Of a stretch of 64,000 nucleotides of DNA, positions 34,659 to 42,274 are shown in pieces. The notes beneath the pieces are model-generated. The model was not told the DNA's origin and ran no database searches. It saw nothing but the letters and a program-made list of their open reading frames with translations. The stretch's first letter is position 1; every line of letters begins with the position of its first letter. The stretch is taken from NCBI RefSeq assembly GCF_002943525.1, contig NZ_CP025394.1, positions 4,154,001 through 4,218,000 on the forward strand, written 5' to 3'. This stretch comes from Kitasatospora sp. MMS16-BH015. GTDB lineage: Bacteria; Actinomycetota; Actinomycetes; Streptomycetales; Streptomycetaceae. The translations under genes and the position numbers were made by a program.

Positions 34659-35930
34659 TCAACGTCCGGCCCTGGCGGCCGAAGTGCCCCCCGCCCGGTG
34701 GGTGGGGGAGGGTACGGGGGCGGCGCTGACCCCGGCGGCGGTCACGCCGGCCGGGGTGACGAAGGCGACCAGGAGCTGTTCCATCAGCGCGCTGCGGGCG
34801 GCCTCGTCCAGTTCGTGCGCGGTGGCCCGCTCCAGCCGCCGGACGGCGAGCGCGGCGGCCTCCACGGCGTCGTCCACCAGGACGGTCCGCAGGCCCGCGT
34901 CCAGCTCGGCCAGCCGGCGCCGCCGCATGCTCTCGGCCACCTCGGGCGCGTAGTCCAGCGCGAGCGGTTGCACCGAGTAGACCTCCAGCCCGGCGGGCGC
35001 GGTCTCGGCGGCCAGCGCCCGGGTCAGCTCGTCGGCGAACCAGTGGCCGTCCCGCAGCGCCGGGCCCGGGGCCGCGTTGCTGTCGCAGGGCAGCGTGCTG
35101 GCGGTGCGGGTGAGCACCGCGTGGGTCTGCTCACGCAGGTAGTCCTCGTGCGCGGCCAGGCCCAGCACCGCGCGGGCGGTGTCCCGCACCCGCCAGACGA
35201 TCAGCAGCCGGACCACGATCGGGGTGCCGGTGCGGTCGGTCACGGTGACGGGCTCGCTGCGCCAGTGCCGCAGCCGGACGTCCACCCGCCGACGGCGGGT
35301 CGCCGGGTTGACCCAGACCAGGCCGTGCCGGCGGACGGTGCCCCGGTAGCGGCCCCACCGGGTGAGCACCCGGGTCTCGCCGTCCGCGTTCACCAGCAGC
35401 CCGGCCAGCACGTAGACCGCGACCAGCGCGGCGCCGGCTGCGGCGGCCACCGCCTGCGGGGTCACCTCGGGACGGCCGGTCTCCTTCGCGCCGGCGGTGC
35501 GCACGTCCGGCAGGTCGGCCAGGTGCGGGAGCACTCCGGTGCGGGCCAGCACCACGGCGATCGCGGCCAGCGCGCAGACCAGCAGCACCAGCGCGAGCCA
35601 GCCCGGTACGGCGCGGGCGGCGTGCTCGCGCAGCGCGGCATCCGTCCGGGGCGGCCGGCGGGCGGCCTGCGAGCGCTCGACGAGCGGCTGCGGCGGCCGG
35701 CCTGCCTCGGCCACCTTGGGTGTGGGGGCGGTGGGTAGCTCGACCTCGAGCTCGGCCTCCAGCTCGTCCTCCGCCGGGACGGCGGTGGTCTTGATCAGCG
35801 GCTTGGCCACGGCCTCGGCCAGGGCCCGGCTGAGCTGCGTCGAGCCGTTCGGGCTGTTCGGGCCGGCACTCGGGTTCGGTAGCTGACCGGGGGGCCAGGA
35901 TTCGGGTCGCGGGTCGCGGGTGACGTCCAT
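34659..35930 (-). CDS. SPFH/Band 7 domain membrane protein
   Basis: 423 residues from ATG 35930, with GAGGA upstream. The N-terminal about 95 residues are hydrophilic. Two TM helices follow (about 105-130 and 160-185), then an SPFH domain (about 190-330) with LTRWGRYRGTVRRHGLVWVN and TVTDRTGTPIVVRLLIVWRV. The C-terminus is helical, Ala/Arg-rich (RRRRLAELDAG). SPFH proteins scaffold membrane microdomains and regulate proteases (family knowledge). A 15-bp palindrome lies about 90 bp upstream. It is probably co-transcribed with the NlpC/P60 gene. Confidence 0.85.
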   Translation of the reverse strand: MDVTRDPRPESWPPGQLPNPSAGPNSPNGSTQLSRALAEAVAKPLIKTTAVPAEDELEAELEVELPTAPTPKVAEAGRPPQPLVERSQAARRPPRTDAALREHAARAVPGWLALVLLVCALAAIAVVLARTGVLPHLADLPDVRTAGAKETGRPEVTPQAVAAAAGAALVAVYVLAGLLVNADGETRVLTRWGRYRGTVRRHGLVWVNPATRRRRVDVRLRHWRSEPVTVTDRTGTPIVVRLLIVWRVRDTARAVLGLAAHEDYLREQTHAVLTRTASTLPCDSNAAPGPALRDGHWFADELTRALAAETAPAGLEVYSVQPLALDYAPEVAESMRRRRLAELDAGLRTVLVDDAVEAAALAVRRLERATAHELDEAARSALMEQLLVAFVTPAGVTAAGVSAAPVPSPTHRAGGTSAARAGR

Positions 35931-36016
35931 GCACGGTCCTCGGGGTTGGTGTTTCGCGCAACGGGCGGCCCGGATCTGACGGGCAGTGCCAGAGCCAGGC
36001 TAGGCTGATAAGTCAT

Positions 36017-36031
36017 CAAATGCGACATTTG
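36017..36031. promoter_or_regulatory. 15-bp palindrome upstream of the SPFH gene
   Basis: CAAATGCGACATTTG is a perfect inverted repeat (CAAATG around CGA). Close variants follow: TCATTTGCCC at about 36048. The segment is AT-rich relative to the genome, consistent with a promoter-operator for the operon that starts at 35930. Confidence 0.5.
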
Positions 36032-36107
36032 CGGATATGGCGTGTCGTCATTTGCCCAGGCCCGGGCGGGTTGCGACGCGGACGGGGTGGATTCGGATGA
36101 CTGCGGC

Positions 36108-39100
36108 TCAGGGGCGGCGACGGCGGCCGGAGCCACGCCCCAACACCCGTCGGGTGGCCAGCGTGACGGCCGCCAGCAACAGGAACACCCCGAGCGCGCC
36201 GGCTCGCCAGCCGGTCACGGAGGAGTGGTGCGCCGCCACCTCCGCCGTGTCCTCGGGCGGTGCGGCGAGACCGTGCTCCGCCACCTCACCCGCCTCGGCC
36301 GCCTCGGCCGGCGGCTGTCCGTCCTGGCCCCCCTCTTCCGCGGCGGGGTTACGGCGCGGCCCGTGCGAGGACGGCCCGTCGGCCGGGACCGCCCCGGCCG
36401 AAGCGGCCACGGTGACCGCCGGGGAACCCGACGGGGATGCGGCCACGGTGACGGACGGGGAGACCGACGGCGCGACGGACGGGGGCCGCGATGCGGACGG
36501 GGATGGCGAAGCGGCGGACGCGGACGGAGCCGGCGACAGGGACGGGCTGGGGGCTGCGGGCGGGGTGGGTACGGCGATGGAGGGCGCCGGGACCCCGGCG
36601 GCCGGGGACGAGGGCTGGGCGGACGGGCTCGGCGTGGTCGGGACCGTCGGGACCGGGGTCGGCGTCGGGACCGGGGTCGGCGTCGGGGCGGCCGGGACCG
36701 AGGGCTGGGCGGGGGTTGTCGGCTGGGCAGGCGGTTGGCCCGGCACCGCGGGCACGACGACGGGGAGCACCACGGGCAGTCCCGGCAGCGGTGTGGCGGG
36801 GGTGGCCGCACCCGGGGTGGGCGGCGGCGGCACGCTCGTGGTCGAACTCGGCGACGGCACCGCACTCGCACTCGGGCTCACGCTCGGGCTCGGGCTCGGG
36901 CTCGGGGACGGGGTGGCGGGCCGGTCCGGCAGTTGGACCGGGGGCACCACGATCGGGAGCGTTACGGGCAGTCCCGGCAGCGGGGTGGCAGTGGTGGCCG
37001 CACCCGGGGTGGGCGGCGGCGGCACGCTGGTGGTCGAACTCGGCGACGGCACCGCACTCGCACTCACACTCGGGCTCGCACTCGGGCTCACGCTGGGCGA
37101 CGGGTTCGGGCTCGGGCTCGTCGTCGCGTTCCCCGGGCTCGGAGTCGTACCCACGGACGGGCTGGCGCTGGAGGACGGCGACACACTTCCACTCGGCGAC
37201 GGCGACGGCGACGCACTCGCGCTCGGCGACGGAGTCGCGGACGGACTCGCGGACGGACTCGCGGACGGACTCGCGGACGGAGTCGGGGTGGTTGCCGTAC
37301 CGGCCTTCGGGGCGTGGACGGTGACCGGGTCGGCCTGGGTGGAGTTGCCGGCCGGGTCGGTGGCGGTGAGCAGGAGTTGGGTGTCGCCCTCGGGGAGGTC
37401 CTGGGTGGGGGCGCAGGACCAGGTGCCGTCGGCGGCGGTGGTGGCGGTGCAGAGCACGGCCGCGCGGGTGGCGACGGTGACGGTGCTGCCGGGCTCGGCG
37501 GTGCCGGTGAAGCGGGGGCGGGCCGTGGTGAGAGTGGTGGGGGTGGCCAGGGCCGGGCGGTCGGGGGCGGTGGTGTCGACGGTCAGCGGGACGGGCTTGC
37601 CGGCGGTGCGGTTGCCCGCCGCGTCCACGGCGGTGGCGACCAGCAGGTGGCGGCCGTCGGCGAGGTTCTCCACCGGGAGGCAGTGCCAGCTGCGGTCCGC
37701 GGCCACGGCGGTGCTGCAGAGTTCGCCGCCGACCCGGGAGGCGCCCGGGGTGGAGTCGGTGACCGAGACGGTGGTGCCGGGGTCGGCGGTGCCGGTGAGC
37801 AGCAGGCCGGGGTCGTTGGTGAAGGCGGGCAGGGTGAGCACCGGCGCGGCGGGCGGATCGGTCTTGACGGTGATCCGGATCGGCTCGCCGCGCAGCACCA
37901 CGCCGCCCCGGGTGGTCTCCACCGGCGCCAGGGTGTGCGGGCCGGGGGTGAGGGCCTGGTCGGGGCGGCAGCTCCAGGTGCCGTCCGGGCCGACCTTGGT
38001 GCGGCAGAGCGAGGTGTCGCTCTCGAGGATCTCCACGGTGGCGCCCGCCACCGCGCCCTCGCCCCGGAGTTCGGGCCGGGCGTCGCCGACCACCGCGCCG
38101 CTGACCGGCCCGGTGAGCTCGGGCTTGGCCGCGCCGACGCCGAGCTGCACCCGCTGGTCGAGCACCTCGCCGGAGTCGGCGTAGCCGGAGGGGTTGACCA
38201 GTTGGGAGGCGTCCCGGCCGAGCCGGAGCCGGGCCCAGGTCTCCCCCGCCGCCGCGTTGTCGGGGACGGTCCACTCCAGGACGGCGCTGGACGCCCCGGC
38301 CGGGACCTCGGCCTGCACCCGCTCGGTGGCGTCGAACTTGCCGTTGTGGTCGAAGTCGATCCAGCCGGCCAGCGTGGCGGGCCCGCTGCCGGGGCTGACC
38401 GGCACGCTCAGGTCGTAGTACCGCCCGATCGCCGCCTCGCCGGGGAACTTCACGGTGGGGTCGGCCCCCTGGTACTCCCCGCGCCCGGGCTGGAGCGCGG
38501 GCGGCGCCGGGTTGGCCCACGGGTTGGGGTGGAAGGAGCGGTGGTCCACCTCGACGGCCGGGCGGCCGAGCGCCTCGATCGCGTCCGGCTCGTGGAAGCC
38601 GGGCACGGCCGGCGGCACCAGCCCGCGCTCGCTGTGGCCCTGGGCGGTGGCCAGCTTGCCGGCGCCCGCGCCGGCCGCGTCCTGGCCGAGGAATAGGTCG
38701 GAGAGCAGGTGCGAGGCGTTGCCGTAGCCCTGGGGCGCGGTGCCGAGGCCCTCGTCCAGGGTCACCGTGTACGCCTGCCGCAGCGGTGCGGGGGCGGTGG
38801 TCGAGCCGGCCCGGGCCACCGAGCGCTGTTCGACCCGGAGCGTCACGGAGCTTACGGTGCCCGCGAGTTCGAGGCTGCCCAGGCCGTCGGTGGTGTCATC
38901 GGCGGGGGTCAGCGCGTTGCCGCTGAGCTGCCAGCCGGTCCAGTCGGTCCGCCCGACCAGGGTGGGCGCGCTGGGCGAGCCGCCCGTGACGGTGAGTCGG
39001 GCGGCGGTGGCCGTGGACCCGTCCCGGCCGGTGGCCAGCGCGGCCAGCCCGCTCACGTGCAGCCGGGGGTTGCGCACCGCCCGGGAGAAGCTGACCTGGA

Positions 39101-39515
39101 GGGTGCCCAGGGTCTGCCAGGCCCCGTCCACCGAGGGGCGGTCCGCCGCCACGGTGAAGGTCTCCGCCGGGTCGCCGCTCTTCAGCCCGTCGGCGTACGC
39201 GGCACCGGCGGCAGCCGCCGCGGTGGCGGTCGGGGTGGCGAGCCGGCCGGGGGCGGCGGCGGCGCTGACCCCGGGCTGCGGGGTGAAGTCGAGCGAGACG
39301 GTGAGGCCGGAGGGGAGCACGGCGCGGTGGTCGCCGGTCCAGGTGTCCGGGGTCTGCTGGGCGTCCACCAGGGCGGGGTACCAGCCCAGCAGCAAGGCGA
39401 CGGCGGCGGTCAGTGCGACGCCCCGGGCGATCCGGCGGCCCGCGGGGGCGCCGGGCGGGGTGGTCGGGGGCCCGGGCCGGACGGTGGGCGTGGCCGGGGG
39501 GAACTGTCGGGGCAT
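36108..39515 (-). CDS. Large cell-surface protein with GEVED, Ig-like repeats and Ser/Pro stalk
   Basis: 1135 residues from ATG 39515, after AAGGAGA. A signal peptide covers about 1-51 (hydrophobic 31-50, ending ALVDA). An adhesin-like region follows to about 420, then a GEVED-type block near 385-440 (GWIDFDHNGKFDATERVQ), and three bacterial Ig-like repeats (about 470-720; LLLTGTADPGTTVSVTD, RPRFTGTAEPGSTVTVAT, each with Cys pairs). A Ser/Pro-rich stalk runs from about 740 to 1060. The C-terminal TM helix (GALGVFLLLAAVTLATRR) ends in an Arg-rich tail. No LPXTG motif is seen, so it is held by its TM helix. It probably contacts surfaces or neighbouring hyphae (inference). Confidence 0.85.
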   Translation of the reverse strand: MPRQFPPATPTVRPGPPTTPPGAPAGRRIARGVALTAAVALLLGWYPALVDAQQTPDTWTGDHRAVLPSGLTVSLDFTPQPGVSAAAAPGRLATPTATAAAAAGAAYADGLKSGDPAETFTVAADRPSVDGAWQTLGTLQVSFSRAVRNPRLHVSGLAALATGRDGSTATAARLTVTGGSPSAPTLVGRTDWTGWQLSGNALTPADDTTDGLGSLELAGTVSSVTLRVEQRSVARAGSTTAPAPLRQAYTVTLDEGLGTAPQGYGNASHLLSDLFLGQDAAGAGAGKLATAQGHSERGLVPPAVPGFHEPDAIEALGRPAVEVDHRSFHPNPWANPAPPALQPGRGEYQGADPTVKFPGEAAIGRYYDLSVPVSPGSGPATLAGWIDFDHNGKFDATERVQAEVPAGASSAVLEWTVPDNAAAGETWARLRLGRDASQLVNPSGYADSGEVLDQRVQLGVGAAKPELTGPVSGAVVGDARPELRGEGAVAGATVEILESDTSLCRTKVGPDGTWSCRPDQALTPGPHTLAPVETTRGGVVLRGEPIRITVKTDPPAAPVLTLPAFTNDPGLLLTGTADPGTTVSVTDSTPGASRVGGELCSTAVAADRSWHCLPVENLADGRHLLVATAVDAAGNRTAGKPVPLTVDTTAPDRPALATPTTLTTARPRFTGTAEPGSTVTVATRAAVLCTATTAADGTWSCAPTQDLPEGDTQLLLTATDPAGNSTQADPVTVHAPKAGTATTPTPSASPSASPSASPSATPSPSASASPSPSPSGSVSPSSSASPSVGTTPSPGNATTSPSPNPSPSVSPSASPSVSASAVPSPSSTTSVPPPPTPGAATTATPLPGLPVTLPIVVPPVQLPDRPATPSPSPSPSPSVSPSASAVPSPSSTTSVPPPPTPGAATPATPLPGLPVVLPVVVPAVPGQPPAQPTTPAQPSVPAAPTPTPVPTPTPVPTVPTTPSPSAQPSSPAAGVPAPSIAVPTPPAAPSPSLSPAPSASAASPSPSASRPPSVAPSVSPSVTVAASPSGSPAVTVAASAGAVPADGPSSHGPRRNPAAEEGGQDGQPPAEAAEAGEVAEHGLAAPPEDTAEVAAHHSSVTGWRAGALGVFLLLAAVTLATRRVLGRGSGRRRRP
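36772..37097. repeat. Segmental duplication inside the surface-protein stalk
   Basis: About 134 bp starting at 36772 recur, nearly identical, starting at 36964 (offset 192 bp). Both encode the stalk segment PSSTTSVPPPPTPGAAT...LPGLPV. Short GAxTCG-type Ser/Pro codon repeats extend on both sides. The duplication keeps the reading frame and would change stalk length. Confidence 0.85.
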
Positions 39516-39638
39516 CCGGCTCTCCTTCTCACTCGTCCGGCCCGAGGCGGCACCGGTCGCCAACTGCCCGGGAACTGCGGCGGGCTGATGGCTCATTTGC
39601 GCTGTTGCAGCCATAACATCCGACAAAAGGGAATCACG

Positions 39639-39791
39639 ATGTCGAGCCAGTCATACCGCGACACCTGGGGTGGCGAACGCGTATCACCCGATTGGCCGCC
39701 AAAGGGACCGACTGCATCGGAACTACCCAGCAACGACGCCTTTCAGCCATCCGCGACCGGCCGCAACAGGGCGCCACCCAAACGTGCTTGA
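39639..39791 (+). CDS. Possible small ORF (50 aa)
   Basis: ATG 39639 follows AAAAGGGAA at a usable distance and encodes MSSQSYRDTWGGERVSPDWP..., ending GRNRAPPKRA. It is hydrophilic, with no TM segment, and has a codon pattern less biased than its neighbours. It fills much of the 332-bp gap 39516-39847 between the divergent surface-protein and globin genes, where promoters for both must also lie. It may be a real small gene or chance. Confidence 0.3.
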   Translation: MSSQSYRDTWGGERVSPDWPPKGPTASELPSNDAFQPSATGRNRAPPKRA

Positions 39792-39847
39792 GCATTCATC
39801 AGGGCGCTCTGTTCGAATTGCCCACCCGCTCAGTAGAGTCAGCCCCT

Positions 39848-40384
39848 GTGACGATTAACCCGGTTCTCATCAAGAGCAGCTATGGCGTGGTCGAGCCGCA
39901 CGGCACCGAGGTGACGGCCTGGTTCTACCGCCATCTGTTCGAGCACAACCCGGGCGTGCGGAGCCTGTTCGCCGCGCACCTGGACGAGCAGCAGGACCGG
40001 CTCTGGGCCGCCATCGGCGCCCTCGTCACCCATCTGGAGGACCCCGACGCCCTGCTGCCGCTGCTCCGCGGACTCGGCGAGCGGCACGCCGCATACGGCG
40101 CGCTCCCGGCGCACCTCCCCGCCGTCGGTGCGAGCCTGCTCGCGACCCTGGCCCACTTCGCCGGCCCGGCCTGGACGCCGGAGACCGAGCGGGCCTGGAC
40201 GGCCGTCTACGGCGTGGCCGCCGAGACCATTGGCGCCGCGATGACCCCGGCCCCGAGCCCCGACGCGGCCGCACCCACCGACCCGGCCGACCCGACCGCA
40301 CCCACCGACCCGGCCGAGCCGACCGCGACCGGCCGGGGCAACGCTGCCTCGCGGGGCGGCGACCGAGGCGGAGCCAGCGGCTGA
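39848..40384 (+). CDS. Single-domain globin (flavohemoglobin-type) with Pro/Asp-rich tail
   Basis: 178 residues from GTG 39848. Globin features include the B10 Tyr in TAWFYRHLFEHNPGVRSLF, the proximal His in LGERHAAYGALPAHLPAVG and the E-helix AALGALVTHLEDP. There is no reductase domain. The C-terminal about 40 residues are a low-complexity tail with repeated PTDPAxPT. The next gene, ten bases downstream, is a globin-reductase fusion of the same family, so the pair is one operon. Likely binds O2 or NO; its electron source may be the neighbour (inference). Confidence 0.85.
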   Translation: MTINPVLIKSSYGVVEPHGTEVTAWFYRHLFEHNPGVRSLFAAHLDEQQDRLWAAIGALVTHLEDPDALLPLLRGLGERHAAYGALPAHLPAVGASLLATLAHFAGPAWTPETERAWTAVYGVAAETIGAAMTPAPSPDAAAPTDPADPTAPTDPAEPTATGRGNAASRGGDRGGASG

Positions 40385-40394
40385 GGACGACCCG

Positions 40395-41597
40395 GTGTCC
40401 TTCGACCCAGCGGTCATCCGCGCCAGCTTCGCCATCGTCGAGCTGCGCGCCGACCACGCGGCCAAGTACTTCTACACCCACCTCTTCGCGCACAACCCCG
40501 AGCTGCGGCAGCTCTTCCCCGCCGACCTCGCCGAGCAGCGCGACCGGCTGTTCGCCTCGCTCACCGAGCTGGTGCTGCGCACCGACGACCTCGACGGGCT
40601 GACCGGCTACCTGCGCGCGCTCGGCCGCGACCACCGCAAGTTCCAGGCCCAGCCCGAGCACTACCCCGCGATCGGAGCCAGCCTGATCGCCGCACTGCGG
40701 CAGTTCTCCGGCCACTCCTGGACGCCCGAGATCGAGAAGGCCTGGACGGAGGCGTACACCGTCATCTCCCAGGTGATGATCGAGGGCGCCACCGAGCCGG
40801 CCGCCGCCCCCGCCTGGTGGGAGGCCGAGGTGGTGCACCGGCGCCGGGCCGCCCCGGACGTGGTGGTGCTCACCCTCGCGCCCGACCACCCGTACCCGCA
40901 CCGGGCCGGCCAGTACCTCTCGCTCTGCTCGCCCCGCCGGCCGCAGGTCTGGCGCCCGTACTCGATCGCCAACAGCCCCCGGCTGGACGGCACCCTGGAG
41001 CTGCACGTCCGCCGGGTGACCGGCGGGCTGCTCTCCACCGCGCTGGTCAACGACGTGGCCCCGGGCGAGCGGCTGCGGCTCGGCCCCGCCGTCGGCCACG
41101 CCCAGCTGGTGCCGTACTCCACCCGCCCGTTGCTCGCCGTGGCCGGCGGCACCGGCTGGGCGCAGATCAAGGCCCTGGTCGAGGAGAGCGCCCGGACGGG
41201 CTGCCGGCCCACCACCCTCTTCCTGGCCGCCCGGAGCGAACGCGACCTCTACGACCTGGCGGAGGTCGAACGGCTGGCCGGCTGCCACCGGCTGCTGGAG
41301 GTGGTGCTCGCCGCCCCCGCCGAGGGCACCGACCGGGCCACCGCCGCCCAGCTGCTCCGGATCGGCCTGGCCCGGCGCGGCAGCTGGGCCGGCCACGACA
41401 TCCACCTGAGCGGCCCGCCCGACCTCGCCCCGGCCCTGACCGACCTGCTGCTCGCCCTGGGCGCCGAGCCCGAACTGATCCGGCACGACCCGGTGCCGGT
41501 CACCCTCAACCGGGCCCGGCCGACCAGCTGCTCCGAGTGGTTCCTCGACAAGCGGGACATCGCCTGGATCAACCGGACGGACCACGGCCAGTACTGA
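40395..41597 (+). CDS. Flavohemoprotein (globin fused to FAD/NAD reductase)
   Basis: 400 residues from GTG 40395, with GAGGA upstream. The globin domain (1-135) has B10 Tyr in YFYTHLFAHNPELRQLF and the proximal His in GRDHRKFQAQPEHYPAIG. The FAD-binding motif is WRPYSIANSP (RxYS, about 195). NAD-binding blocks are LAVAGGTGWAQIKALVE (about 255) and FLAARSERDLYD. It should oxidise NO to nitrate using O2 and NAD(P)H. It is shorter at the C-terminus and lacks some of the usual CGPxxM motif (here LSGPPDLA), which is worth noting. A terminator follows 12 bp after the stop. Confidence 0.88.
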   Translation: MSFDPAVIRASFAIVELRADHAAKYFYTHLFAHNPELRQLFPADLAEQRDRLFASLTELVLRTDDLDGLTGYLRALGRDHRKFQAQPEHYPAIGASLIAALRQFSGHSWTPEIEKAWTEAYTVISQVMIEGATEPAAAPAWWEAEVVHRRRAAPDVVVLTLAPDHPYPHRAGQYLSLCSPRRPQVWRPYSIANSPRLDGTLELHVRRVTGGLLSTALVNDVAPGERLRLGPAVGHAQLVPYSTRPLLAVAGGTGWAQIKALVEESARTGCRPTTLFLAARSERDLYDLAEVERLAGCHRLLEVVLAAPAEGTDRATAAQLLRIGLARRGSWAGHDIHLSGPPDLAPALTDLLLALGAEPELIRHDPVPVTLNRARPTSCSEWFLDKRDIAWINRTDHGQY

Positions 41598-41609
41598 GAC
41601 CGGGCACGC

Positions 41610-41641
41610 GAAAGGCCCCGGGCGACTGCCCGGGGCCTTTC
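41610..41641. terminator. Bidirectional terminator, flavohemoprotein and tRNA-Arg
   Basis: A perfect 14-bp stem (GAAAGGCCCCGGGC, 41610-41623, with 41628-41641) and loop GACT, between the flavohemoprotein stop and the 3' end of tRNA-Arg on the other strand. Confidence 0.85.
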
Positions 41642-41644
41642 AGC

Positions 41645-41720
41645 TGGTGCGCTCAGCAGGATTCGAACCTGCAACCTCTTGATCCGTAGTCAAGTGCTCT
41701 ATCCGTTGAGCTATGAACGC
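41645..41720 (-). tRNA. tRNA-Arg(ACG), copy with CCA encoded
   Basis: On the minus strand the 5' end is at 41720 (GCGTTCATAGCTC). The anticodon loop reads GACTACGGA, anticodon ACG, the substrate of TadA. The acceptor GCGTTCA pairs with TGAGCGC using one G-U pair, the discriminator is A, and CCA is encoded (41645-41647). Confidence 0.93.
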
Positions 41721-41776
41721 GGGTCGTACTGGTACTGCACGCTGGTACTACGCGCAGCCGGCCCGGAGACCGGCAG

Positions 41777-41849
41777 TGCGCTCAGCAGGATTCGAACCTG
41801 CAACCTCTTGATCCGTAGTCAAGTGCTCTATCCGTTGAGCTATGAGCGC
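41777..41849 (-). tRNA. tRNA-Arg(ACG), copy without CCA
   Basis: The 5' end is at 41849 (GCGCTCATAGCTC). It is almost identical to the copy at 41645-41720 but with a fully Watson-Crick acceptor stem (GCGCTCA/TGAGCGC). The genomic sequence after the discriminator is CTG, so CCA must be added by enzyme. The two genes are 56 bp apart and read in the same direction. Confidence 0.93.
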
Positions 41850-41938
41850 TCGCCCTGCGGGCCAGAGCCAGCGGGGCGGTGCAGGGACAACATTACATGA
41901 CCTGCGACGCGGGGTGAAATCCATTGCCCCGGGCATGC

Positions 41939-41976
41939 GGAAGGGCCCCGTCGACCACTGTCGACGGGGCCCTTCC
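41939..41976. terminator. Terminator after tRNA-Ser(GCT)
   Basis: A perfect 17-bp stem (41939-41955 with 41960-41976; arm GGAAGGGCCCCGTCGAC) and a 4-nt loop, starting five bases past the tRNA 3' end on the minus strand. Confidence 0.85.
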
Positions 41977-41981
41977 AGGGG

Positions 41982-42072
41982 CGGAGGCTGAGGGATTTGA
42001 ACCCTCGATGGGCTTTAAGACCCAAACCGCATTAGCAGTGCGGCGCCATAGACCGGACTAGGCGAAGCCTCC
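41982..42072 (-). tRNA. tRNA-Ser(GCT)
   Basis: On the minus strand the 5' end is at 42072 (GGAGGCTTCGCCTAG). The acceptor GGAGGCT pairs with AGCCTCC, the anticodon loop CACTGCTAAT gives GCT, and a long variable arm marks a serine tRNA. No CCA is encoded. It reads AGC/AGU codons. Confidence 0.93.
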
Positions 42073-42274
42073 CCGCACGGACCGCCCCGGCGAACCGGTG
42101 CACCCTGTGCGCATGTGATGATGCCACAGCCCAGGGCCTTCGCACCAACCACCGACAACGTTACTAGGCGGGTCATCCGCAGCGCAAAGAAGAATGGGAT
42201 ACTCCAGTCTCCCGAGGAGAGCACGGCCACCCGTCCCTACGCCGTGCCAGCCAGCCGTAAGGAGACCTGTCGAC

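Noticed and set aside
36042..38696. 884-codon plus-strand frame opposite the surface protein gene
   Set aside because: Arg/Gly repeats in translation come from the complementary Ser/Pro codons of the real minus-strand gene.
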